A stretch of 64,000 nucleotides of DNA, from positions 186,001 through 250,000 of the forward strand of contig BOKW01000003.1 of assembly GCA_016861185.1 (NCBI GenBank), given 5' to 3'. Source of the stretch: Betaproteobacteria bacterium. GTDB lineage: Bacteria; Pseudomonadota; Gammaproteobacteria; Burkholderiales; Burkholderiaceae_F. The stretch's first letter is position 1; each line of letters opens with the position of its first letter. The notes beneath the pieces are model-generated. The model saw only the letters and a list, made by a program, of their open reading frames with translations, searched no databases and had not been told where the DNA came from. The position numbers and the translations under genes were made by a program. Below, one piece after another: positions 43,784 to 55,559 of the stretch.

Positions 43784-45499
43784 ATGACGAGGCCGATCCA
43801 CGCCAGTCCCGACAGCGCCGCCGCGCGCGCGCTGCGCGCGCTCGAGCGCGCGGGCGATCGCGCCTTCGGCGCCGACGCAAACCCGCTGCGCCAGCTCGGC
43901 GCGCTCGCGGTGCTCGCGTTGTGGATCGCGATCGGCAGCGGCTGCATCGTCTACGTCTTCTTCGACACCTCGGCCGCGGGCGCGCACGAGTCGCTCGCAC
44001 GGCTCGCGCGCGAGCAGCCGTGGTTCGGCGGGCTGGCGCGCAGCATCCATCGCTACTCGGCCGACGCGTTCATGCTGCTCGCGGTCGCGCACGTCGCGCG
44101 CGAATGGATCCACCGGCGCTACGCGGGCTTCCGCTGGTTCTCGTGGATCACCGGCGTGCCGCTGCTGTGGCTGATACTGATCGCGGGGCTGGTCGGCTAC
44201 TGGCTGGTCGCCGACACGCGCGCGCAGTTCGTCGCAACGGCGATCGGCGAATGGGCCGGCGCGGTCCCCGGCGTCGGCGACGCGATGCTGCGCAACTTCA
44301 TCACCGACGAGGCGATCTCGGATCGCCTCTTTTCGCTGCTCGTGTTCATGCATCTCGGCATCGGCCTGCTGGTGCTGCTCGGCCTGTGGGTGCACGTACA
44401 GCGGCTCGTGCGGCCGTTCACCCAGCCGGCGCGCCGGCTCGCGCTCGGCTTCGGCGCCACGCTCGCGCTGCTCGCTGCGGCCGTGCCCGCGCTGTCGACC
44501 GCGCCGGCGGATCTTTCGCGGATGCCGTTGCCGGTACCGATCGACTGGTTCTTTCTCGCGCCGCTGGTGCTGGTCGAATGGACATCGCCGGCGGTGGTCT
44601 GGCTGCTCGCGGTCGCGGCGACCGTGCTGCTGGTCGTGTTGCCGTGGACCGTACGGCAGGCGCGTCCCGCGCCGGCCGAGGTCGATCTCGCGCAGTGCAA
44701 CGGCTGCGGGCGCTGCTTCGACGACTGCCCGTACGGTGCGGTCGTGCTCGCCCCGCGCAGCGACGGCCGGCGCCATGCGCAGCAAGCGGTCGTCGCGGCC
44801 GACCTGTGCGCGAGTTGCGGCATCTGCGTCGGCGCCTGTCCGAGCAGCAACCCGTTCCGCTCGGTCGAGCCGCTCGCCACCGGCATCGACCTGCCCGAGC
44901 TTCCGGTCGCGGCGCTGCGGACGAAGCTGCGCGATGCGCTGGCGGCGCGTCCCGGCGCGACGGTCGTGTTCGGCTGCGACGAAGGCGCGGCGCTCGAGCG
45001 CGTCGACGCGCCCGGCGTCGTGAAGCTTTCGCTCGCGTGCGCCGCGCAGCTTCCGCCCTCGTTCGTCGACTACGCGCTGCGGCACGGCGCTGCGCGCGTG
45101 CTGGTGGCCAGCTGCGGCGAACACGCGTGCGCGTACCGCTTCGGCGCGCGCTGGATCGAGCAGCGGCTCGCCGGCGCGCGCGAACCCGCGCTGCGCGCGC
45201 ACCTGCGCGAGCCGAGGCTGCGGCTGATCGAAGCCGATCGCGGCGAAGAAGACCGCGTGCGCGCCGCGCTCGCCGCCCGCGGCGAGCTCAGCGGGGCGCA
45301 GTCGATCAAACACCGAGGGGATGGCGCAGAAGCATTGCAGTCCTCTGTGTCCTCTGTGGTGAGAGAACAACCTTCGAAGGCCGCTGAATTCACCACAGAG
45401 AACACAGAGGGCGCAGAGAAAAGCAGGAACAGGAACTTCGTGTCCTCCGTGTTGAACGCCCCTGCCGGGCCTGCGCGCGTCCGTCACTCCGAGCCGTAG
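43784..45499 (+). CDS. Cytochrome b / bis-[4Fe-4S] ferredoxin / MvhD-like fusion
   Basis: 571 residues from ATG at 43784. Residues 1-290 are a bc1-type cytochrome b half with heme ligands H89, H103, H190 and H204. Two [4Fe-4S] motifs follow: CNGCGRCFDDCP at 305-316 and CASCGICVGACP at 342-353. Residues 395-465 resemble the MvhD/hydrogenase iron-sulfur delta subunit with C398, C419, C444 and C449. From about residue 519 to the stop the sequence is encoded by a palindromic repeat (TTENTEGAEK) and is unlikely to be functional. The module order suggests electron exchange between quinone and a ferredoxin- or disulfide-level partner. I know of no named family with this layout. Confidence 0.85.
   Translation: MTRPIHASPDSAAARALRALERAGDRAFGADANPLRQLGALAVLALWIAIGSGCIVYVFFDTSAAGAHESLARLAREQPWFGGLARSIHRYSADAFMLLAVAHVAREWIHRRYAGFRWFSWITGVPLLWLILIAGLVGYWLVADTRAQFVATAIGEWAGAVPGVGDAMLRNFITDEAISDRLFSLLVFMHLGIGLLVLLGLWVHVQRLVRPFTQPARRLALGFGATLALLAAAVPALSTAPADLSRMPLPVPIDWFFLAPLVLVEWTSPAVVWLLAVAATVLLVVLPWTVRQARPAPAEVDLAQCNGCGRCFDDCPYGAVVLAPRSDGRRHAQQAVVAADLCASCGICVGACPSSNPFRSVEPLATGIDLPELPVAALRTKLRDALAARPGATVVFGCDEGAALERVDAPGVVKLSLACAAQLPPSFVDYALRHGAARVLVASCGEHACAYRFGARWIEQRLAGAREPALRAHLREPRLRLIEADRGEEDRVRAALAARGELSGAQSIKHRGDGAEALQSSVSSVVREQPSKAAEFTTENTEGAEKSRNRNFVSSVLNAPAGPARVRHSEP
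45341..45420. repeat. Palindromic dispersed repeat (CACCACAGAG type), copy inside a coding tail
   Basis: Left arm 45341-45362 (TCCTCTGTGTCCTCTGTGGT) and right arm 45389-45420 (TTCACCACAGAGAACACAGA...) are near-complementary. A degraded third piece, TGTCCTCCGTGTTGAA, lies near 45441-45456. It is the same family as 7585-7660. Here it extends the reading frame of the cytochrome b fusion to a late stop. Confidence 0.8.
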
Positions 45500-46015
45500 A
45501 TGTCACAGGAAGCCAGCCCCATCGTCCGCTACCCGGCCCAGGCCGTGCTGTATGCGCTGTTCGCCGCGTTCGTCGGCTACTTCTCGACCGCGCCTTCGCT
45601 GCGACTGCTCGGCGATGACGAAGCGCTGCTGCGGCTGTCGTTGCTGCACCCGGGCAAGCCAAGAGAAGACTGCCGCAAGCGCACGCCGGAGGAACTGGCG
45701 AAGATGCCGCCACAGATGCGCACCGCGCTCGACTGCCCGCGCGAGCGCTCGCCGGTGCGCGTGCGCGTCGAGCTCGACGGCAAGGCCGTGATCGACGAAT
45801 CGTTTGCACCGGCGGGGCTTGCGAAGGACGGCGCCTCCGCCGCGTATCGCCGGCTGCCGATCGCGGCGGGGCCGCACCGGCTCCGCGTGCAACTGAACGA
45901 CGACGCGCGGCGCAGCGACTTCACCCACGAAAGGACGGCCGAACTCGACGTGAAGCCCGGCCGCATCGTGCTGATCGACTTCGACGCCGAAAAGGGAGGC
46001 GTGCTGATCAAATGA
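45500..46015 (+). CDS. Single-span protein of unknown function in the heme-copper cluster
   Basis: 171 residues. One N-terminal helix (AVLYALFAAFVGYFSTAPSL) precedes an outside domain with a Cys pair (EDCRKRTPEELAKM, ALDCPRERS) and beta strands (VRVRVELDGKAVIDESF, IVLIDFDAEKGG). It has no recognisable family. It abuts the previous stop and overlaps the next gene by ATGA, so it is a core cluster member, possibly an assembly or periplasmic docking subunit for the protein encoded downstream. Confidence 0.8.
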   Translation: MSQEASPIVRYPAQAVLYALFAAFVGYFSTAPSLRLLGDDEALLRLSLLHPGKPREDCRKRTPEELAKMPPQMRTALDCPRERSPVRVRVELDGKAVIDESFAPAGLAKDGASAAYRRLPIAAGPHRLRVQLNDDARRSDFTHERTAELDVKPGRIVLIDFDAEKGGVLIK

Positions 46016-47427
46016 AGACGCTCGTTGCATCTTTCGCCGCGGCTGCATGGCCGCTGCGCGCCCCGGCCGGCGCCGACGTGCGCTATGCGCTCGCGGTCGC
46101 GGGCGGCGAACGGCGCGCGCTCGCCTCGGCCTGGCTGTGGCTCGCGATCGCCGCGCTGCTCGCCAGCGGCGTGTTTTCGATCCTGCTGGTCGTCGCGCGC
46201 GCGCCCTTCCTGCAGCCGTTGCTGCCGACCGTGGACTTCTTCCGCGTCGCACTGGTCGTGCACGTCGACCTGTCGGTGCTCGTCTGGTTCGCGTCGTTCG
46301 CCGGCGTGCTGTGGAGCGTGGCGGGCACCGAGCGGTGGCTCGCGCTCGCGTGGGCGGCGTTCGGGCTGGCGGTGCTCGGCACGGCGGCGATGAGCGCCGC
46401 GCCGTTCGTGAATCCCGGCGCGCCGGTCATGGCGAACTACGTGCCGGTGATCGACAGCGCGCTGTTCCTGTGGGGGCTCGTCGTCTTCGGGATCGGCTTC
46501 GGGCTGGCGTCGCTGCGCGCGCTCGCGGTGCCGCAGAAGGTCGGCGCGTGGCTCGCGCCCGACGGCGCGCTGCGCTTCGGGCTCAACACGGCAGCGGTGG
46601 CGGCGGCGATGGCGCTGCTCGCGCTCGTCTGGTCGGCCGCGGCGATTTCCCCGGCGCTGGAGGCCAAAACCTACTACGAGCTGCTGTTCTGGGGCCCCGG
46701 CCACGTCGTTCAGTTCTGCTGGAGCCTGCTGATGATGGTCGCGTGGCTGTGGCTGGCGACGCTTTCGGGCGCGCGCGTTCCGCTGTCGCCGCGCATCGTG
46801 GTGCTGCTGTTCGCGATCGGGTTGGTCGCGGTGTTCGCCACGCCGGTGATCTACCTCGCGTGGGACGTCGCTTCGGTCGAACACCAGAAGCTCTTCACCT
46901 GGCAGATGCGCTTCGGTGGGGGGCTGGCGATCGTGCCCATCACGATCGCGGTGCTGATCGGCCTGGTTCGAGCAGCGCCGGTTTCAGCGGCCGAGCGGCC
47001 GTGCCGGACGGCGCTCGTCTCGTCGCTGCTTCTGTTTTCGGCGGGCGGGCTGATCGGCTTCCTGATCCAGGGCTCGGACGTCCGTATTCCGGCGCATTAC
47101 CATGGCTCTATCGTCGGGATCACGCTCGCGCTGATGGGTCTGACCTACGCCCTGTTGCCGCGCCTCGGCTACACGCGGCCGCTGCCGCGGCTCGCGACCT
47201 GGCAGCCGGTGCTGTACGGCACCGGGCAGTTCCTGCACATCGCCGGCCTCGTGTGGTCCGGCGGCTACGGCGTGCAGCGCAAGGTTGCCGGCGCCGAACA
47301 GGTGCTGCGAACGCCGTCGGAAGTCGCCGGCATGGCGCTGATGGGGATCGGCGGGCTGATCGCGGTGATCGGCGGGCTGGCGTTTGCGCTCGTCGTGTTG
47401 CGGACGTTGCGGCGGGGCAAGGCTTGA
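46012..47427 (+). CDS. Divergent heme-copper oxidase subunit I-like protein lacking one CuB histidine
   Basis: 471 residues, about 12 helices, ATG at 46012. The heme His of helix II is H84 (VVHVDLSV); the late pair is H362/H364 (PAHYHGSIVG). CuB ligands are H231 (GPGHVVQF) and H291, but the usual second His of the HH pair is Gln292 (VEHQKLF), and the Tyr at +4 of H231 is Phe. So both hemes could bind while the copper site is altered, as seen in uncommon NO-reductase branches. No second CuA subunit accompanies it. Function unknown; it could be a second NO-handling or a regulatory membrane protein. Confidence 0.8.
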   Translation: MKTLVASFAAAAWPLRAPAGADVRYALAVAGGERRALASAWLWLAIAALLASGVFSILLVVARAPFLQPLLPTVDFFRVALVVHVDLSVLVWFASFAGVLWSVAGTERWLALAWAAFGLAVLGTAAMSAAPFVNPGAPVMANYVPVIDSALFLWGLVVFGIGFGLASLRALAVPQKVGAWLAPDGALRFGLNTAAVAAAMALLALVWSAAAISPALEAKTYYELLFWGPGHVVQFCWSLLMMVAWLWLATLSGARVPLSPRIVVLLFAIGLVAVFATPVIYLAWDVASVEHQKLFTWQMRFGGGLAIVPITIAVLIGLVRAAPVSAAERPCRTALVSSLLLFSAGGLIGFLIQGSDVRIPAHYHGSIVGITLALMGLTYALLPRLGYTRPLPRLATWQPVLYGTGQFLHIAGLVWSGGYGVQRKVAGAEQVLRTPSEVAGMALMGIGGLIAVIGGLAFALVVLRTLRRGKA

Positions 47428-48344
47428 GCGAACGGCTGACGCAACCGCTGCTCGCGACCGCTTTCGTGCTCGCGCTTACCGTGCTCGGCGCCAGCAGCTA
47501 CCTGCGGCTCGCGGCCAACGGCATCGGCTGCGAGCCGTGGCCGGCCTGCTACGGCAAGGAGGTCACCGCAAAAGCGGCGCGCGAGTCGGCGGCGGCGCAG
47601 GCCGCGCGCTCGACGCACCGGATCGCCGCGTCGGCTTTCGCGCTGGTCGCGCTTGCGGCCGTCGTGCTCGGCTGGCGCCGCTGGGGCGGGCCCGCGCGCG
47701 CGGCCGCGGTCGTGCTGCTCGTCGTGACGGCCGCGCTCGCGTTGATCGGCCGCTACACGCCCTCGGCGCTGCCGGCGATCACGCTGGCGAACGTCCTGGG
47801 CGGGCTCGCGCTGGCGGGCTGCGTCGCGTTTCTGATCAGTGCGCAGCGTGCAGTGGCGCGGTACGTGCCGCCGCATCGGCATCCGCGCGCGCTCGCCGTC
47901 GTGCTCGCACTGCTCGCAGTGCAGGCGGCGAGCGGCACGATGATCAGCGCGCGCTCCGCCGGTGCGGCGTGCGCGATCGAATGCAGCGAAGCCTGGCTGC
48001 CCGGCGCGGCGCGGCTGTGGAATCCGCTCGAGCCCGGCACCGCGGTCGACCTGCTGCGGCGCGAACGCGGCGGCGAGCCGCTGCACGCGCTGCATCGCCT
48101 GGGCGGCATCGTCGTCGCGGTGCTGGCGGTCGCGGCGGCATCGGCGAGCACGCGGCGGCCGGGCACGCCGTACGTGCGCGCGGTGGTCGGCGCGTCCGCG
48201 CTGGCGCTCGCGCTCGGGCTCGCGCTCGCCGCCTACGAAGGCCCCCTCGCCGTGGCCGTCGCGCACGCGCTTGCGGCCGGCGCGCTGGTCGCCGCTTGTG
48301 CCGCCCTGCTGGAACGTTGTCTCGCCGTACGGAGGACCGAATGA
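47424..48344 (+). CDS. Heme A synthase-like protein (CtaA/COX15 family)
   Basis: 306 residues, TTG at 47424 overlapping the previous TGA (TTGA); a downstream start is possible. Eight helices with the family motifs GASSYLRLAANGIGCEPWPACYG, TLANVLGGLALAG, and HALHRLGGIVVAV. His in STHRIAAS and ALHRLGG occupy the heme-ligand positions, and Cys pairs (CEPWPACYG, CAIECSEAW) match CtaA. It likely hydroxylates the heme O made by the CtaB homologue. Confidence 0.85.
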   Translation: MSERLTQPLLATAFVLALTVLGASSYLRLAANGIGCEPWPACYGKEVTAKAARESAAAQAARSTHRIAASAFALVALAAVVLGWRRWGGPARAAAVVLLVVTAALALIGRYTPSALPAITLANVLGGLALAGCVAFLISAQRAVARYVPPHRHPRALAVVLALLAVQAASGTMISARSAGAACAIECSEAWLPGAARLWNPLEPGTAVDLLRRERGGEPLHALHRLGGIVVAVLAVAAASASTRRPGTPYVRAVVGASALALALGLALAAYEGPLAVAVAHALAAGALVAACAALLERCLAVRRTE

Positions 48345-48571
48345 TCGTGATCGATGCGCGCGGGTGGGAACCGCCGCGCCCCTTTGAGGCCGTGATGGAA
48401 GCCTTGTGCGATCTGCCGCCCGGCGAGCGCATCCGCCTGATCCTCGAACGCGAGCCGTTTCCGCTGTATCGCGTGCTCGAACGCAACGGCTACGCGTACT
48501 ACGCGACCGCGTGCGAGGACGGTCGTTACGAGATCGACATCTGCGAGCGCGAGGCGCCGCCGGCGGAGTGA
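48341..48571 (+). CDS. DUF2249 domain protein
   Basis: 76 residues, ATG overlapping the previous stop. The sequence MIVIDARGWEPPRPFEAVMEAL, followed by RLILEREPFPLYRVLERNGYAY, matches the short DUF2249 fold, which is frequent beside denitrification and NO-related genes. It ends the plus-strand cluster and is followed by a hairpin. Function unknown. Confidence 0.87.
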   Translation: MIVIDARGWEPPRPFEAVMEALCDLPPGERIRLILEREPFPLYRVLERNGYAYYATACEDGRYEIDICEREAPPAE

Positions 48572-48614
48572 TGGCGGGGGTCGCCTTCGGCCGGCATCCG
48601 GAGATCCCCCCTGG

Positions 48615-48633
48615 CCCCCTTTACGAAAGGGGG
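48615..48633. terminator. Hairpin between convergent genes, likely bidirectional terminator
   Basis: CCCCCTTT (48615-48622), a 3-base loop ACG, and AAAGGGGG (48626-48633) form a perfect 8-bp stem. It lies between the DUF2249 gene and the 3' end of the regulator gene on the minus strand. No long T tract follows, so it may instead be a repeat-type element. Confidence 0.55.
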
Positions 48634-48651
48634 GTGTGCTGCCGACGTGAA

Positions 48652-49347
48652 TCAGCTCGCGTGCTTGCGCAGGCGGTCGAGGTCGCGCACGTGGATGCGA
48701 CGGCCCTTCACCTCGATCAGCCCGAGCGAGGTGAGGTCGTGCAGGATCCGCGAGAAGTGCTCCTGCGTGAGGTTCAGTCTCGAAGCGATGATGCCCTTGG
48801 CCACCGGAAGCTGAATCTCGACGCTGCCCGCCCCCTCGGGCAGTTCGGCCGCTGCGCAATCGCGCAGCAGGAAGCCGATCACGCGTTCGGTGCCCGAACG
48901 GGTCGAGTACGACTCGACGTCGGCGATCAACTGGTGCAGCCGCCGGGACAGGCCGCCGAGCAGGCGGCGCGCGAACACCGGGTCCTGGTCGATGCCTTCG
49001 AACACGGTTTCCTTCGGAACGAACAGCAGCAGCCCGTCGGACAGCGCCTGCGCGGTCACCACGTGCGGCAGGTCGAGGAACATCACCGCCTCGCCGAAGC
49101 TCTGCCCCTGGTCGAGGATCTCGACGACCTTCTCGACGCCGGTCGACGACACGAACGACAGCTTGATCTGCCCGAACACGATCACGTACATGCCGGCGGC
49201 CGGATCGCCACGATGGAACAGCACGTCGCCGCGCGCGACGCGAAGCTGCCGCGTGCTGCCGGCGATGTGCGCGCGCTGCTCGGCCGTCAGCTCGCGGAAC
49301 AGCGCGAGATTGGCGAGGAAGTTTTCGGCATGCAGGACTGCGGCCAT
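48652..49347 (-). CDS. CRP/FNR-family transcription regulator, DNR/NNR type
   Basis: 231 residues. The cyclic-nucleotide-binding-like domain spans 15-130. The winged helix-turn-helix near 180-215 (VAKGIIASRLNLTQEHFSRI) contains the ExxSR recognition helix as EHFSR, the signature of regulators reading TTGAT/ATCAA. No N-terminal Cys cluster is present, so it is not an oxygen-sensing FNR but a DNR/NNR-type protein that may sense NO through heme. Its place between a heme-copper cluster and nirS, with boxes nearby, supports control of denitrification. Confidence 0.9.
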   Translation of the reverse strand: MAAVLHAENFLANLALFRELTAEQRAHIAGSTRQLRVARGDVLFHRGDPAAGMYVIVFGQIKLSFVSSTGVEKVVEILDQGQSFGEAVMFLDLPHVVTAQALSDGLLLFVPKETVFEGIDQDPVFARRLLGGLSRRLHQLIADVESYSTRSGTERVIGFLLRDCAAAELPEGAGSVEIQLPVAKGIIASRLNLTQEHFSRILHDLTSLGLIEVKGRRIHVRDLDRLRKHAS

Positions 49348-49653
49348 GGCATCTCCCTGTGCTGCGGGCGTCCCGACTGCGGCGGCTGCGAACGGCCGGC
49401 GTCTTTGCGCCGCTTGCGCGTGCGCCCGCGTGCGGTCGCCTGCGCTGCGTCGGCCGGAGTCTGGAGAGCCGATTGTGCCCCGTCTTGACCTGCATCAGAT
49501 CCGCGCGGTCGCGCTTGCGAGTGGCAGGTCGAAATGCCTCCTTGGGGGTAGTGCCGCGAGTCGTTCGGGCCGACGCCCGCGGGATTAGCGCAAGTCAAGT
49601 CGGGCGCGGAGCCCCGGTCGTACCGTGAGCGCACCGCATCACGGAGCGACGAA
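49348..49653. promoter_or_regulatory. Divergent intergenic region between the regulator and the TonB receptor, with an FNR/DNR-type box
   Basis: TTGACCTGCATCAG at 49485-49498, followed by ATC, matches TTGAT-N4-ATCAA at eight of ten positions and is nearly identical over 17 bases to the box at 38538-38551. It lies 144 bp from the regulator start and 162 bp from the receptor start, so autoregulation is possible. Nothing else was recognised in this 306-bp stretch. Confidence 0.5.
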
Positions 49654-51891
<2,238 letters not shown>

Positions 51892-51927
51892 TGACAACCC
51901 TGATGCCGGGACCGGGCGCATGCGGAC

Positions 51928-53774
<1,847 letters not shown>

Positions 53775-53787
53775 GGAGGACGCGCCG

Positions 53788-54101
53788 ATGCAACGCAAAC
53801 TCACCGTACTCGCGGTCGCGCTCTGCGCCGCGCTTGCCGCCTCCGGCGCGGCGCGCGCCGACGAGGCGCTCGCGAAGAAGCACAACTGCGTGGCCTGCCA
53901 CCAGGTCGACAAGAAAAGCGTCGGCCCCGCGTACAAGGACGTGGCCAAGAAGTACAAGGGCCAGGCCGACGCGGTCGCCAAGCTCGCCGAGAAGGTGAAG
54001 AAGGGCGGCTCGGGCGTCTGGGGTCCGGTGCCGATGCCGCCGAACGCGCAGTGCCCGACGCCGACATCAAAAAGCTGGTCGAGTGGGTGCTGGCGATGTA
54101 G
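53788..54101 (+). pseudogene. nirM: Cytochrome c551-like electron donor with a frameshift
   Basis: ATG at 53788 begins a c551-type protein with a signal peptide (LAVALCAALAASGAARA) and CVACH heme motif. The distal Met lies in VPMPPNA. After PPNAQ the frame departs near 54049-54052; restoring one G gives VPDADIKKLVEWVLAM and a TAG at 54099-54101, the usual C-terminus. It would donate electrons to NirS. As in nirS, the indel is in a GC-rich stretch and may be an assembly error. It starts 13 bp after the nirS stop. Confidence 0.87.
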
Positions 54102-54643
54102 TCCGACGCTGCGCGCGTCTCCTGCGCAGCGCCTTGGCGGCCGCGGTTCTCGCGGCCGCTTTTCATTCGTTCGCCGCCGAACCCGCCGTTCGCTCATCGG
54201 ACGGCCGCTGGCTGCTGCAGGCGGACAACGAGACGCGTACGCTCGTCGCGGTCGATGCGGCGAGCGGCGCGATCGTCCGCCGCATCGCGGTCGCCGACAG
54301 GCGCGGGGCGACCTCGCGCGTGGCGCGCATCGTCGATGCGCCGCCGCGCAAGAGCTTTGTCGTCTTCCTGGCCGATATCGCAGAGGCGTGGGAACTGTCG
54401 TACGACCCGCACGCCGAACCAGTGTACGACGGCCTCGTGCACGACTACCGGATGGGTGAAGGCATCGCCGACCGCGGACCCTTCGCGGTGCGGCGCATCT
54501 TCCTCGACGAACCGCTCACCGACGCCGATTTCAGTTCCGACTTCTCGCAATTCACCGGGAAGGCCGCCGACGGCTCGCTGCACGTGGTCAACCTGCACGT
54601 GCGCCGGCGCATCCAGATCCTGCGGCCCGGCAACGCGCGCTGA
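54083..54643 (+). CDS. Short exported protein similar to part of a heme d1 beta-propeller (NirF/NirN-like)
   Basis: 187 residues, GTG at 54083 overlapping the end of nirM. A signal peptide (LRSALAAAVLAAAFHSFAAEP) is followed by VRSSDGRWLLQADNETRTLVAVDAA, two propeller blades with a SRVARIVDAPPRKSFVV segment, and WELSYDPHAEPVYDGLVHDYR. These resemble the propeller of NirF/NirN/NirS, but the protein stops at about half the usual size. It could be a truncated NirF or a short accessory protein. The remaining nir genes for d1 synthesis are not in the window. Confidence 0.65.
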   Translation: MGAGDVVRRCARLLRSALAAAVLAAAFHSFAAEPAVRSSDGRWLLQADNETRTLVAVDAASGAIVRRIAVADRRGATSRVARIVDAPPRKSFVVFLADIAEAWELSYDPHAEPVYDGLVHDYRMGEGIADRGPFAVRRIFLDEPLTDADFSSDFSQFTGKAADGSLHVVNLHVRRRIQILRPGNAR

Positions 54644-54653
54644 GCACGCGCGT

Positions 54654-55559
54654 TCACCGCCCGCGCAGGCGTTGTACTTCGATTTCGCCGTCGCTCGTCA
54701 CGCGTCCGCGCACTTCGACGTAGCCGCCGACGCGAGCGCGGTCGACGCGTGCGCCGGCAAGTCCGCGCAGCGGCAGCGCGTCGAGTTGCGCTGCGTCGGC
54801 AAGGGTTCCGTGCAACCGCACCGCGGCGCCGACCGGAATCGGCGCCGCGCGTCCCTGCGCATCGCGCGCGCCGTCGGCGATCCAGCGCTCGATCAGCGCG
54901 ATGTCCGCGTCGTCGAGATACGGCGGGCCGTCGAAGGGCATGCGCGGCCGCGCCTGCCCGCGAACGCGGCGCAGCAGTTCGCTCGCTCCCGGCCGCCCGG
55001 GCACGACACGCGCGCGGTCGACCGTCGCGATCGTCGCGGCGTAGCTGTTGAGGCGATAGCCCTCGGGCGCCGGCCCCATGCGCCCCTGCTCGGTATGGCA
55101 ACTGGCGCAGCGGCGCGCGAAGATCGGCGCGACGTGCGCGTACGTGACCGGCTCGCCCGGTGCGGGTCGTGGCGGCGTCGAGACAACGGCCGCAGACGGC
55201 GAACCCGCCGGCATCCGCGCATCGATCCAGGCGACGAACGATGCGATCTGCGCGTCGGTCAGGAACGGCGGGCCGGTCATCGGCATGCGCGGTGCGCTCG
55301 TGCCGCGCAGCCGGCGCACGAGTTCGCTCGCTTCGCCCGCGCCGGCGCGCACCACCGGGCCGCGCGCGCTGCCGGCGAGCAGTCCCTCCAGCGTGTCGAG
55401 CTTCAGCCCGGCAGCGGCGCTCGCGCCCGAGTGGCACATCACGCATTGCGCCTGCAGGATCGGCGCCAGCTCGGCGTACGTCGGCTGCGCGTGCGCGGCC
55501 GCCGCCGCAGCGAGCGCACCCGCCAGCACCGCGCCACGCGCGCACTCAGTCCAGCGCAC
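54654..55559 (-). CDS. Exported diheme cytochrome c
   Basis: 301 residues from GTG at 55559, which lies inside the end of senA. A signal peptide ends near AAAHAQ. Two CxxCH motifs are visible, CVMCH and CASCH, each followed by an equivalent module (RMPMTGPPFLTD and RMPFDGPPYLDD), so the protein contains two related heme domains. A C-terminal OB-like strand region follows (VEVRGRVTSDGEIEVQ). It is convergent with the nir fragment gene and coupled to senA. A periplasmic electron-carrier role is likely. Confidence 0.83.
   Translation of the reverse strand: MRWTECARGAVLAGALAAAAAAHAQPTYAELAPILQAQCVMCHSGASAAAGLKLDTLEGLLAGSARGPVVRAGAGEASELVRRLRGTSAPRMPMTGPPFLTDAQIASFVAWIDARMPAGSPSAAVVSTPPRPAPGEPVTYAHVAPIFARRCASCHTEQGRMGPAPEGYRLNSYAATIATVDRARVVPGRPGASELLRRVRGQARPRMPFDGPPYLDDADIALIERWIADGARDAQGRAAPIPVGAAVRLHGTLADAAQLDALPLRGLAGARVDRARVGGYVEVRGRVTSDGEIEVQRLRGR

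Noticed and set aside
43784-45499. Reading the cytochrome b/ferredoxin fusion as NosR, or as a NosZ accessory protein
   Set aside because: No FMN-binding NosR domain or CxxxCP motif pattern is present, and no nosZ gene is in the window. Only the ferredoxin part is similar.
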